From Flavobacterium sp. HTF (GTDB taxonomy: Bacteria > Bacteroidota > Bacteroidia > Flavobacteriales > Flavobacteriaceae), in assembly GCF_003105115.1 (NCBI RefSeq), contig NZ_QETH01000001.1, positions 62,001 to 126,000 of the forward strand: a stretch of 64,000 nucleotides of DNA, given 5' to 3'. The first letter of the stretch is position 1. Each line of letters starts with the position of its first letter. The translations under genes were made by a program, and so were the position numbers. Of the stretch, positions 41,269 to 50,611 are shown in pieces. The notes below the pieces were generated by a model that saw only the letters and a program-made list of their open reading frames with translations, did not search any database and was not told the DNA's origin.

Positions 41269-41352
41269 AAAATGTGATAATTAGAAAATTATTTAGATGG
41301 CGCAGTATGGCATTATTTAATTATCTAATTTCCAAATTGACACATTAGAAAT
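41260..41352. repeat. AT-rich palindromic spacer, right of the beta-lactamase
   Basis: Holds AATTAGATAATTAG (the end of the coding region included), GTGATAATTAG, inverted TTTAATTATCTAATT, and ACACATTAGAAATATG leading into the scoB ATG. Compare 40264-40371. Confidence 0.7.
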
Positions 41353-42006
41353 ATGTTGACAAAAGAAGATATAGCAAAACGAATTGCAAAAGAAGTAAAA
41401 GACCGTTATTTCGTAAACCTTGGAATCGGGATTCCGACTTTGGTTGCTAATTACGTTCGTGAAGATATTGCGGTGGAATTCCAAAGTGAAAATGGAGTTT
41501 TAGGCATGGGGCCTTTTCCTTTTGCAGGAGAAGAAGATGCCGATATTATCAATGCAGGAAAACAAACCATAACGACACTTCCGGGAGCCAGTTTCTTTGA
41601 TTCGGCTTTTAGTTTTGGAATGATTCGCAGTCAAAAAGTTGATTTAACTATTTTGGGTGCTATGGAGGTTTCTGAAAACGGAGATATTGCCAACTGGAAA
41701 ATTCCGGGAAAAATGGTAAAAGGAATGGGAGGCGCAATGGATTTGGTGGCTTCCGCCGAAAATATCATTGTTGCCATGATGCACGTCAATAAAGCAGGTG
41801 AATCTAAAATACTTAAAAAATGTACTTTGCCATTAACAGGTGTAGGATGCGTTAAAAAGGTTGTAACAGAACTTGCCGTTCTCGAAGTAACAGAAAAAGG
41901 ATTTAAGCTCTTAGAACGGGCGCCAGGTGTTTCTGTGGAGCATATCATAGCATCAACAGAAGCTGAGTTGATAATTGAAGGAGAAATTCCTGAAATGGCA
42001 ATTTAG
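41353..42006 (+). CDS. scoB: 3-oxoacid CoA-transferase, subunit B
   Basis: 217 residues with the catalytic glutamate in FQSENGVLGMGPFPF and the glycine-rich PGASFFDSAFSFGMIR. Forms the heterodimer with ScoA. Complete and intact, so the separation from scoA by the beta-lactamase gene has not destroyed it. A strong bidirectional terminator follows. Confidence 0.95.
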   Translation: MLTKEDIAKRIAKEVKDRYFVNLGIGIPTLVANYVREDIAVEFQSENGVLGMGPFPFAGEEDADIINAGKQTITTLPGASFFDSAFSFGMIRSQKVDLTILGAMEVSENGDIANWKIPGKMVKGMGGAMDLVASAENIIVAMMHVNKAGESKILKKCTLPLTGVGCVKKVVTELAVLEVTEKGFKLLERAPGVSVEHIIASTEAELIIEGEIPEMAI

Positions 42007-42053
42007 ATTTTAACCGCCAGGAGCGCAGGAACGCAAAGGACACAAAGTTTTAT

Positions 42054-42092
42054 AAAAAGCAAAGCCGCCCAAATTGGGCGGCTTTGCTTTTT
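42054..42092. terminator. Strong bidirectional terminator
   Basis: 17-bp perfect stem (left arm 42054-42070, right arm 42076-42092), GC-rich core GCCGCCC / GGGCGGC, 5-nt loop, A-run on one side and T-run on the other. It separates scoB from the convergent TonB receptor. Confidence 0.95.
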
Positions 42093-42143
42093 ATTTTTAA
42101 AGAATTGTATTAAATATCTTTGCGTTCATTGCGGTAAAGCAAC

Positions 42144-44798
42144 TTACAAACTAAAACTCATTCTTCCGAAATAGTAAGCCCCGGTTGTTCCCATCTGTAC
42201 GGGAGCATATTTAAATACTCCATAATAGCTGTTCTCATAGATCTGCTCATCCGGGAAAACATCAAATAAGTTATTGGCTCCTAATGCAATCTGAACCTTA
42301 GGTGTTATTTTGTAGGCTATAGTCATATCGGTAACGATTTTTCCATTGTGTTTCTGAATTCCTCCAAAAGGAAATCCATCACGGATAACTTCACCGAAAT
42401 AAGTATTTCTCAATAAGAAATTCCATTTTGCAAAATTGTAATTTACCGCAAAAGTTCCTTTGTGTTTTGGTGTGTTAGTTTCTATAAGGCTTCTTTCCTG
42501 TGGCCCGTAGTAAACATCTTCCTGACCTGCAAATAAAGTCGGAATGTTGTTTAACGAATTATCAACTTTGTTGTTGTTGTAATTATAAAGTAATGAAAGG
42601 TTTATTTTTCCCTCACCAGCATTTATATCATAATCAATAACTACATCAAGTCCGTTTGTAGTGGTATTAATTGCATTTGTAAAGAAACGGCCTGTTTGCG
42701 CGCCATATGTTGCAAATATATCACGTAATTCGGGCACGGGTTCACCAAAAGCATCATTTCCTAAGTTTCCGGTTAAAATTATTCTGTTATCAATTCTTAT
42801 GTGATAGAAATCGGCTGTAATACTTAGTTTTTTTGTTGGAGAAAAAACAATCCCAAAGCTGTAATTTCTGGAAGTTTCTTCTTTTAGTTTCGGAATCCCA
42901 AGTTTTTTGGCAACATCACTGTCATTTCTGAAAATACCTGAATTCAATAATTCTCCATCAACGACATCTGTTGCGATGTTATTGAAATATTGCTGATGTA
43001 AAGAAGGAGCCCTAAATCCGGAACTAATTGCTCCACGTACAAAAAGATTATCAAGGATTTTATACCTGGCAGATAATTTTCCATTTAGTGTATTTCCAAA
43101 ATCTGTATAATCTTCATAACGTCCCGCAACTCCGATTAAAAATTTATCTGTAATGTCAGCTTCAACATCCGCATAAACAGCTTTGCTGTTTCTGTTTTTA
43201 TCAACTTCATTTAATGGTGAAAACCCAGGGAAAGATTGTGCGCCGCCATCAATGTAAGAAGCTTCTTCGCCGGGAACAATTTGGTATTTCTCAAAACGAT
43301 ATTCACCACCAAAAGCAACGTTCAAACCATTGAAAATATCTTTATACAATCTCGAAATATCTGCGTTTACAGTGTTTTGAAGGAAAGAATGGTTTCCGGC
43401 TTTGAATTCAGTGGGGCTATTGGCGCCCAATGAAACATTGTTGGTATTTGAAACATCATAAACAAATTTATTCTCGCCAATTGTATTGCTCAAATCCAAT
43501 TTCCATTGCCCAAATTTGAATTTAAAACCAACTGAAGAAGAAAGATCTGTTACAACTGAGTTTAATTCAGGCTGGAATCCAAAAGGAAAAATTGAAGGCA
43601 CAACATTTTCAGTTTCACTTGGTAAACGTCTGAAGCCGTAGCCCGTTCCTTCACGATGACTCACACCGCCAGAAGCATAAAATTCGATTTGATCGTTTAG
43701 TGGAACAGAAGCATTAAAGAATCCCTGAATGTTTTTGATTCTTGCATCTCCAATTTGAAAATTAAAATCATCACGTTTCAATCCGTTTTGAGTAAGCAAG
43801 TTATCATCAATCTGGCGTGATTGTGCAGGATCATCTGCAAAGTCATAAGCAAAATAATTGTTGTAAGCCGACTGATCAAAAATAATCAGGTTATGATTTT
43901 GAGAACGATTTGTTTTCTGGCGGTTATTAAATTCCGCCGTTAAATTGATAAAACCTCCTTTATTACCGATTTTTGTACCATAGTTCAGATTGATATTGGT
44001 AGTCTCACCATCATTTCGTGAAGTTCCTCCGTATGTTGCATTAACATCAAAACCGGCATTATCTTTCAAAACCAAATTGATCACACCAGCAATAGCATCA
44101 GATCCATATTGCGCGGCTGCACCATCACGTAGTACTTCGATACGTTTTATTGCTGAGGCCGGAATAGCACTTAAGTCAGTTCCCACAGAACCGTTTCCAA
44201 CCGTGTTTTGATAATTTACTAATGAAGTGGTATGTCTTCTTTTTCCATTAATTAAAACTAAAACCTGATCCGGACCCAAACCTCTTAAAGATGCCGGGTC
44301 GATGTGTTCGGTTCCGTCGGCAGAAGGTTGTCTGTTTGAATTAAATGATGGAATCAGATAAGTCAGAATATCATTTGTAGTGGTTTGAGGAGTTGTATTC
44401 CTGATTTTGGCAAGATTTACGACATCAACAGGAACTGCTGTTTCCAGTTTGCTTTTCTTTGGATTTCTGCTTCCGACTATTACAATTTCATCAAGACTAT
44501 TGTTTTCCTGAACAAGCTGAATTTCTACAATATGATCTTTTGCAATTACTTCTTTGGAGTGATAGCCCAACAAGGAAACAATAAGAGTTGGCGCATTTGC
44601 TGAAGATGATATTTTAAATTTTCCTAATGCATCACTCGTTGTACTTATTTGTGTCCCTTTTACAAGAATAGTTGCAAATTCTAATGGATTGCCGTTTTCA
44701 GAAATAACGGTTCCACTAATTTCATGACTTTGTGCAAAAAACAAAGTGCTTGATAAAGTGAGAATTGCAGTTAATACAATTTTTATTTTTTTTCTCAT
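42144..44798 (-). CDS. Large TonB-dependent receptor
   Basis: 884 residues. Signal peptide at the start (KIKIVLTAILTLSSTLFFAQ region), carboxypeptidase-like regulatory domain (about 25-110), plug with LRGLGPDQVLVLINGKRRHT and VLRDGAAAQYGSDAIAGVIN, then a 22-strand-type barrel ending GRMSFSL. The plug wording (INGKRRHTTSLVN) is that of receptors whose substrates are often unknown organic compounds. No SusD partner gene and no metal genes are adjacent, so the substrate is unassigned. Confidence 0.95.
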   Translation of the reverse strand: MRKKIKIVLTAILTLSSTLFFAQSHEISGTVISENGNPLEFATILVKGTQISTTSDALGKFKISSSANAPTLIVSLLGYHSKEVIAKDHIVEIQLVQENNSLDEIVIVGSRNPKKSKLETAVPVDVVNLAKIRNTTPQTTTNDILTYLIPSFNSNRQPSADGTEHIDPASLRGLGPDQVLVLINGKRRHTTSLVNYQNTVGNGSVGTDLSAIPASAIKRIEVLRDGAAAQYGSDAIAGVINLVLKDNAGFDVNATYGGTSRNDGETTNINLNYGTKIGNKGGFINLTAEFNNRQKTNRSQNHNLIIFDQSAYNNYFAYDFADDPAQSRQIDDNLLTQNGLKRDDFNFQIGDARIKNIQGFFNASVPLNDQIEFYASGGVSHREGTGYGFRRLPSETENVVPSIFPFGFQPELNSVVTDLSSSVGFKFKFGQWKLDLSNTIGENKFVYDVSNTNNVSLGANSPTEFKAGNHSFLQNTVNADISRLYKDIFNGLNVAFGGEYRFEKYQIVPGEEASYIDGGAQSFPGFSPLNEVDKNRNSKAVYADVEADITDKFLIGVAGRYEDYTDFGNTLNGKLSARYKILDNLFVRGAISSGFRAPSLHQQYFNNIATDVVDGELLNSGIFRNDSDVAKKLGIPKLKEETSRNYSFGIVFSPTKKLSITADFYHIRIDNRIILTGNLGNDAFGEPVPELRDIFATYGAQTGRFFTNAINTTTNGLDVVIDYDINAGEGKINLSLLYNYNNNKVDNSLNNIPTLFAGQEDVYYGPQERSLIETNTPKHKGTFAVNYNFAKWNFLLRNTYFGEVIRDGFPFGGIQKHNGKIVTDMTIAYKITPKVQIALGANNLFDVFPDEQIYENSYYGVFKYAPVQMGTTGAYYFGRMSFSL

Positions 44799-44966
44799 AG
44801 ATATTTATTTTGTGTAACGTATTGTTTGTTTTGGAAGTGCATTTATTTAGTCTATTATTTATATAGGCTAAAGAATTAAATGCAAATGTAATTTGAAAAT
44901 TTCACAATTGATTGATATAATCTCATTTTTTAGAATCATAAAGCTTCATTTTTGAGCTTAATGAAA

Positions 44967-44974
44967 TACCTTTG
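44967..44974 (+). promoter_or_regulatory. Candidate -7 element for the SAM hydrolase gene
   Basis: TACCTTTG matches TAnnTTTG and lies 23 nt before the ATG. The nearest TTTG upstream is closer than the consensus distance. Confidence 0.45.
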
Positions 44975-44997
44975 CCTAAATTCTAAAATGAAAAAAA

Positions 44998-45885
44998 ATG
45001 AAATTAAGATTATTACTCTTTTTGTGTGCAATAACTTTTAATGGGTTTTCGCAAAATAATGTATTGGTTTTTCAATCAGATTTTGGTTTGAAAGATGGAG
45101 CGGTTTCAGCTATGAAAGGTGTAGCAATGGGTGTTTCTACCGATTTAAAAATATTTGACTTAACACACGAAATCCCGGCATTCAATATTTGGGAAGCGGC
45201 TTATCGTTTGTCACAAACTGCACAATATTACCCTTCGGGAACTGTTTTTGTTTCAGTTTGTGATCCCGGAGTTGGTACGGCCAGACATTCTGTGGTATTG
45301 CTTACTAAATCGGGACATTATTTTGTAACTCCGGACAACGGAACTTTAACTTTAATTGCAGAACAGCTTGGGATTCAGGAAATCCGTGAAATAGATGAGG
45401 TAAAGAACCGACGTCAGAATTCTGGAGAATCATATACTTTTCATGGTCGTGATGTCTATGCTTTTACCGGAGCCCGTTTAGCTTCTAAAACAATCACTTT
45501 TGAAGAAGTGGGACAAAAATTGCCAAACGAAGTAGTGAAAATAGAATACCAAAAACCTGTTTTTGATAAAGGGGTGATCAAAGGTGGAATTCCGATTCTG
45601 GACATTCAGTACGGAAATGTCTGGACCAATATTGACAAAAAGACTTTTGCTAATTTAGACCTAAAAGCAGGTGACCAGGTTAAAATTCAGATTTTTGACG
45701 GAGCAAAGAAGGTATACGATGGAAAATTGAAATTGGTAAATACATTTGGAGAAGTAGCTGTAGGTACAGATGTTTGTTATTTTAATAGTCTTTTGAATTT
45801 TTCTCTGGCAGTAAATCAGGGAAGTTTTTCAGAAAAACATAAAATTTACAGTGGAGCAAACTGGAGTATTTTACTAAGTAAATAA
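44998..45885 (+). CDS. SAM hydrolase / SAM hydroxide adenosyltransferase family, exported
   Basis: 295 residues of the DUF62 fold shared with fluorinase and chlorinase. Motifs: VFQSDFGLKDGAVSAMKG, THEIPAFNIWEAAY, VSVCDPGVGT, VTPDNGTL and FHGRDVYAFTGARLA. Family members without the halogenase residues cleave S-adenosylmethionine to adenosine and methionine. Unusually, the N-terminus is a plain signal peptide (MKLRLLLFLCAITFNGFSQ), so the enzyme should act in the periplasm, where SAM is not expected. Single gene with its own terminator. Confidence 0.9.
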   Translation: MKLRLLLFLCAITFNGFSQNNVLVFQSDFGLKDGAVSAMKGVAMGVSTDLKIFDLTHEIPAFNIWEAAYRLSQTAQYYPSGTVFVSVCDPGVGTARHSVVLLTKSGHYFVTPDNGTLTLIAEQLGIQEIREIDEVKNRRQNSGESYTFHGRDVYAFTGARLASKTITFEEVGQKLPNEVVKIEYQKPVFDKGVIKGGIPILDIQYGNVWTNIDKKTFANLDLKAGDQVKIQIFDGAKKVYDGKLKLVNTFGEVAVGTDVCYFNSLLNFSLAVNQGSFSEKHKIYSGANWSILLSK

Positions 45886-45906
45886 AAACTTTAGCAGATT
45901 AAAAAT

Positions 45907-45940
45907 AAAAAAGCGTTCATTGCAAAATGAACGCTTTTTT
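45907..45940. terminator. Bidirectional terminator
   Basis: 15-bp perfect stem AAAAAAGCGTTCATT / AATGAACGCTTTTTT with a GCAA tetraloop, between convergent genes. Confidence 0.95.
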
Positions 45941-45957
45941 TATACTAATGATTTGAA

Positions 45958-46485
45958 TTACAAATTGAAAGAAGCTCCTAAACTAAAAGTAGCCTGGTTG
46001 TTTAAATGATAAAATGGATCATTATTGCTTCCGTATTTCGCAATTGGAAATCCGATTTCTGTGAAAACACCAAATCCGTCAGTGAAGAAATAACGACCTC
46101 CAACATGACCTCCAAAGTTATGTAAACCTAAACTTAATCCAGGATAAACATCTAATTGCTCAACACCAATTACACTTGATAAATTTGCATTGATTCTGGC
46201 TTTTGCGTCAAAACGATCCTGAAATTCCGGTTTTGTATCATAATACGCCGAAGGAACATTATGGTAGAAACCTGTAAAATTGTCTACTCCTAATAAATAA
46301 TTAGCTACGAAACCAAAAGAGAAATTTTCTCCCAAACCAAAATCTACTGACCCCTGAATTCCAGAACCACCATCTTGTAGATTAGCACCCACATTTACTT
46401 TAATGTCTCCCTTACCTTTGAAGGCTTGCTGTGCATTAATAAAACCGAATGATACTAAGAACAAAAGTGTAATAACCTTTTTCAT
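45958..46485 (-). CDS. Small outer-membrane beta-barrel protein
   Basis: 175 residues with signal peptide (MKKVITLLFLVSFGFINAQ), alternating hydrophobic strands (VNVGANL, SVDFGLG, FSFGFVANYLLG, YPGLSLGLHNFGGHVGG) and a C-terminal beta strand ending in Leu after ATFSLGASFNL. This fits an 8-strand barrel of the outer membrane. Several Flavobacterium genomes have such proteins without known role. Monocistronic between two terminators or gene ends. Confidence 0.82.
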   Translation of the reverse strand: MKKVITLLFLVSFGFINAQQAFKGKGDIKVNVGANLQDGGSGIQGSVDFGLGENFSFGFVANYLLGVDNFTGFYHNVPSAYYDTKPEFQDRFDAKARINANLSSVIGVEQLDVYPGLSLGLHNFGGHVGGRYFFTDGFGVFTEIGFPIAKYGSNNDPFYHLNNQATFSLGASFNL

Positions 46486-46536
46486 AAATTTTAAATATTA
46501 ATTATTTTGCAGGGCAAATGTAGAAATTTTAATGAT

Positions 46537-47271
46537 TTAATTCCTACCTTTTTCGTTAAAATACAGTTTGTTTAGCGGATCACTTTGCCAGTATTCCTTG
46601 GTGTCGACATTCATAATAGTCAACGGACCTTTGAAGGCAGCACCAGTATCAATATTCCATACACATGCCTTGTTTATAGGAACCGTTTGGCCAATTCTGG
46701 TTACCGGAGTGTGCCCGATGTAAACTTCTTTATAAACGGTAAAACGTTTTGGATAGTATAAATCGTCGGGTTTTAAATTAGGGTCTAAAGAGAGTGCTGA
46801 TTCCCAAAGGGTTCTGTCCCAATAGAATAATTTCGAAAAAAATTCATATCTGACACCACTTAAATTGGTAAAGCCGGCATGCACAAATAGACGGTTCTGA
46901 TCATCAAGATAATAATCCTGTAACGATTCAAAAAAAGCAATATGGATTTTCTTTTTTTCTTCTGAAAGTTTAGAATAGCCTTCAACTGTAGCCTGTCCGC
47001 CATGTTTATACCACATTTCTTCGTCAAATTCCTCATGTCGGTTTTCCAGCCAGTCTAACGCAAGCTGATCGTGATTTCCCCTAATGCAGATACAGTTTTG
47101 TTTGGTTTTAAGATCAATCAAAAAATCAATTACTTCTGTAGAATGGCTCCATCCATCAACATAATCGCCTAAAAATATAAGGGTGTCCTTTGTAGTAACT
47201 TCAGCTTTTTTCAACACTTGTTCAAGCGCAAGTAATCCTCCATGTATGTCACCTATAACAAATGTTCGCAT
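46537..47271 (-). CDS. Metallophosphoesterase (PrpA/PPP-like)
   Basis: 244 residues, calcineurin-like fold with the full metal set: GDIHGG, GDYVDGW, RGNHDQ, and the late GHTPV, with an intervening His in FVHAGF. Similar to bacterial Ser/Thr phosphatases and to diadenosine tetraphosphatases; the sequence does not decide between them. Cytoplasmic, single gene, adjacent to a 470-bp AT-rich spacer. Confidence 0.9.
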   Translation of the reverse strand: MRTFVIGDIHGGLLALEQVLKKAEVTTKDTLIFLGDYVDGWSHSTEVIDFLIDLKTKQNCICIRGNHDQLALDWLENRHEEFDEEMWYKHGGQATVEGYSKLSEEKKKIHIAFFESLQDYYLDDQNRLFVHAGFTNLSGVRYEFFSKLFYWDRTLWESALSLDPNLKPDDLYYPKRFTVYKEVYIGHTPVTRIGQTVPINKACVWNIDTGAAFKGPLTIMNVDTKEYWQSDPLNKLYFNEKGRN

Positions 47272-47743
47272 TTTATTTTATTTCGTATGAGACAAAAATA
47301 AAGAAAATGATTTGTATGTGATCATTAAGTAACGAATCTTTAATAAATCCCGTTTTTGGCTTGAAGTTTATTTTAAGTTTTAGTTTACAAAAAACAGCGA
47401 CGGAGTGATAATTCCCTCTTTTTTTAAAAATTAGTGATCGAAAAAGTATCCAATTTTGGTTTTCTTACAATAAAATGACTGTAAATCTAGATTAATTTAT
47501 GTAAAATATTAGTTTTCAATGCAATAGTTGTTTATTGTGTAAGGCATTGCAATTGCTGAGATTTTGTGTTATTTTTTGATGTCTTTTCACGACCAAATGT
47601 TGTATTTTATCGATAAAAGGTAAAATAATCCGATTAATTAACAAAATTTGTATATTTTTATCCAACAAATAAAGTATTTACTTACATATTTTATTTGTAA
47701 GTTTTTTAACCCCTTTTAACTAATTTAAAAATTCAAATTGCGT
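47272..47743. other. 472-bp spacer upstream of the secreted protease
   Basis: AT-rich with no open frame. Several poly-T stretches and TTTG motifs but no consensus promoter pair at good spacing, and no clear hairpin or RNA gene. It probably holds the regulatory region of the protease gene. Confidence 0.4.
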
Positions 47744-50527
47744 ATGAAAAGTACTTTACCCAAAATTGTAGGGACAACAGTTGCTGCACTTACATTTTCG
47801 CTTTCTGCATTTGCTCAGCAAACAGATAAAAGAGTAAACCAAAAAAGTTTATCTGAAAACGGACAACCGAGTTTAATTACTTTCAATGAAAAATCAACCT
47901 ACAAAGGTTCAGATTATCAGACAGTATTTAAAGAACAATTAGAATTGAAGGACAATCAGTCTTTTTCAAAAATTAAAACCCAGTCAGACCGCCAGGGTTA
48001 TACCCATGAAAAATTTCAATTGTATGAACAGGGAATTAAAGTAGAATTTGCTACTTACACCCTTCATTCTAAAAATGGAAAACTGGAATCAATGAATGGG
48101 GAGTTTTATAAAATTGAAAATGCAAAATTGAAAACCTCTCTTTCACCTCAGGAAGCTTTCAACAGAGCTGTTGCCCATACTGGCGCAAAACAATATTTAT
48201 GGGATTCTCCTCAGGATGCCGCTGCAATAGATTATGAAAAACCAAAGGGCGAATTGGTTTTCTTACCCGACATGGATAACCAGGGAAAAGACAGAACCAC
48301 TGATAAAGTTCGTCTGGCGTATAAATTTGATATTTATGCCACAAATCCTTTGAGTCGTGGTGATTTGTATATTGATGCTGTTACAGGAAAAGCGTTATTC
48401 TACAATGCCACAATAAAACATCTTGGTGAAAACAGTCATGGAAAATCAAAATCTGAAAATCCAGTTGCTAAAGAAAACAGCCTGAATGCAAAAACGGCAA
48501 TTGTGGCTGCAAATGCTGCAACTCGTTACAGCGGAACGCAGACTATTCAGACCACATTAAGCGGATCTTCTTATATCCTGCTTGACGGAACGCGTGGAAA
48601 CGGAATCCAGACTTATAACTCTGCAAGAACGGCGACATATCCGACAACTAATTTTACAGATGCTGATAACAACTGGATTGAATACAATAACACAAATAAA
48701 GACAACGGTGCTCTGGATGCTCACTGGGGAGCAGAAATGACATATGATTACTGGTCAGCCGTACATGGCAGAAACAGTTACGATGATGCCGGTGCAAAAA
48801 TCAAAAGTTATGTACATTATAACTTAGTTGCTGCCGGTTATCCAAATAACAATAATGCTTTCTGGAACGGAAGTGTTATGACATACGGTGACGGAACGGG
48901 AACAGGAGGATTTGATATCTTAACAGCGCTGGACGTTGCAGGACACGAAATAGGCCATGCAGTTTGTACTTATACCGCAAATCTTGCTTATCAAAAAGAA
49001 TCGGGTGCTATGAATGAAGGTTTCTCTGATATTTGGGGAGCTTGTATAGAATATCGTGCAGCACCAACAAAATCAACATGGTTGGTTGGAGAAGATATCG
49101 AAAGAAGATCAGGACATGCTGCTTTACGTTCTATGAGTGATCCAAATTCAGAAGGCCAGCCGGATACTTACGGTGGAACTTATTGGGTGAACGTAAATTG
49201 TACACCAACAAATAACAATGACCAATGTGGTGTTCATACTAATTCCGGAGTATTAAATCACTGGTTTTATATCCTTTCAGTTGGTAAAACAGGTACAAAC
49301 GATATCGGAAACGCTTATAACGTTACCGGAATTACAATTGATAAAGCAGCAAAAATTGCTTATCGTTTAGAAAGCGAGTATTTGTCTGCCAATTCAACGT
49401 ATGCGATCGCAAGAACTTACGGAATTCAGTCTGCAATTGATTTATATGGAGCGGGTTCTGCCGAGGTTATTGCCACAACAAATGCTTTTTACGCAGTTGG
49501 AGTAGGTGCAGCCTATTCAGGAGGATCTGGTGATACAACTCCACCGTCAGCACCAACGTCTTTGGCTGCTTCCGGTACAACAGCAACAACGACTAATTTG
49601 ACATGGACAGCATCTACAGATAATGTAGCCGTTACAGGATACGATATTTATCAGGGTTCTACGCTAAAAGGAAGTGCTACAACGACAAGTTACACCGTAA
49701 CGGGACTTACTGCTTCAACAGCTTATACTTTTTCTGTAAAAGCAAAAGATGCGGCAGGAAATATTTCTGCTTCAAGTAATACCGTGAATGTTATCACAAC
49801 AGCTGCAACAGTAACCTATTGTACCTCAAAAGGAAACAACGCTGCAGACGAAAGAATTGGTAAAGTGGTATTTGGCACAATAAACAATACTTCTTCCGGA
49901 ACTACGGGTTATGAAAATTTAACCTCAATTTCTACAAATGCCAGCAGAAGTTCCTCTTATACCATTACCATTACGCCATCATGGACATCTTCTGTTTACA
50001 GTGAAGGATATGCGGTATTTATTGATTACAATCAAGACGGAGATTTCTTAGATTCAGGAGAAACTGTTTGGACAAAATCTGCATCGACAACCAGCCCTGT
50101 TTCAGGATCCATTACAATTCCTGCAACGGCTGCTTTAGGAACAACCCGATTGAGAGTTTCTATGAAGTATAACGGAATACCAACTGCCTGTGAAAGTTTT
50201 TCTTATGGACAAGTGGAAGACTATACTGTAAATATTACTGCTGCCGGAACAATTGAAGAAGTTGCGAGTAACGATTTTGCTTTTGCCACAGATAATACAG
50301 GTTCAGAAATTACAGTATATCCAAATCCTGTTGGTAATGAATTGAGTATATCATTAGCAAACAAAGCAGGAGCTACTTTTACGATCACTAATACGTTAGG
50401 ACAACAGGTTGGTTCAGGTGAATTATCTGAAAATCCGATTGACGTAAGTAATTTGCATACAGGGATTTATTTAATTGAATTAAAAGGTTCTCAAAAAACA
50501 GTTACCAAAAAGTTCATTAAAAAATAA
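47744..50527 (+). CDS. Secreted M4 (thermolysin-like) metalloprotease with FN3, GEVED and type IX sorting domains
   Basis: 927 residues from ATG 47744 (MKSTLPKIVGTTV). Signal peptide ends near SAFAQ. FTP/PepSY propeptide (about 50-230) precedes the catalytic domain: HEIGH at 401-405 with the third ligand in MNEGFSDIWGA, and the active-site His in CGVHTNSGVLNHWFY. Then an FN3 domain (about 600-688), a GEVED domain (about 690-835; VFIDYNQDGDFLD), and a C-terminal type IX sorting domain (YPNPVGNELSISL to KKFIKK). A secreted, probably surface-bound, protease exported by the T9SS. Confidence 0.95.
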   Translation: MKSTLPKIVGTTVAALTFSLSAFAQQTDKRVNQKSLSENGQPSLITFNEKSTYKGSDYQTVFKEQLELKDNQSFSKIKTQSDRQGYTHEKFQLYEQGIKVEFATYTLHSKNGKLESMNGEFYKIENAKLKTSLSPQEAFNRAVAHTGAKQYLWDSPQDAAAIDYEKPKGELVFLPDMDNQGKDRTTDKVRLAYKFDIYATNPLSRGDLYIDAVTGKALFYNATIKHLGENSHGKSKSENPVAKENSLNAKTAIVAANAATRYSGTQTIQTTLSGSSYILLDGTRGNGIQTYNSARTATYPTTNFTDADNNWIEYNNTNKDNGALDAHWGAEMTYDYWSAVHGRNSYDDAGAKIKSYVHYNLVAAGYPNNNNAFWNGSVMTYGDGTGTGGFDILTALDVAGHEIGHAVCTYTANLAYQKESGAMNEGFSDIWGACIEYRAAPTKSTWLVGEDIERRSGHAALRSMSDPNSEGQPDTYGGTYWVNVNCTPTNNNDQCGVHTNSGVLNHWFYILSVGKTGTNDIGNAYNVTGITIDKAAKIAYRLESEYLSANSTYAIARTYGIQSAIDLYGAGSAEVIATTNAFYAVGVGAAYSGGSGDTTPPSAPTSLAASGTTATTTNLTWTASTDNVAVTGYDIYQGSTLKGSATTTSYTVTGLTASTAYTFSVKAKDAAGNISASSNTVNVITTAATVTYCTSKGNNAADERIGKVVFGTINNTSSGTTGYENLTSISTNASRSSSYTITITPSWTSSVYSEGYAVFIDYNQDGDFLDSGETVWTKSASTTSPVSGSITIPATAALGTTRLRVSMKYNGIPTACESFSYGQVEDYTVNITAAGTIEEVASNDFAFATDNTGSEITVYPNPVGNELSISLANKAGATFTITNTLGQQVGSGELSENPIDVSNLHTGIYLIELKGSQKTVTKKFIKK

Positions 50528-50547
50528 GTTCAGTTCAACTATATTTG

Positions 50548-50576
50548 AAAGCCTCGTAATTACGGGGCTTTTTTTG
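50548..50576 (+). terminator. Intrinsic terminator of the protease gene
   Basis: 12-bp stem AAAGCCTCGTAA / TTACGGGGCTTT (one G-T pair), no loop bases beyond the fold, followed by TTTTTG. Confidence 0.88.
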
Positions 50577-50611
50577 TTTCTGCAATGCACAAAACTAGTT
50601 AAATTTGTAAC

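Noticed and set aside
40264..41352. Beta-lactamase as a gene cassette or transposon
   Set aside because: No transposase, integrase, attC-like site or defined target duplication; only AT-rich palindromic spacers of a kind common elsewhere in the window.
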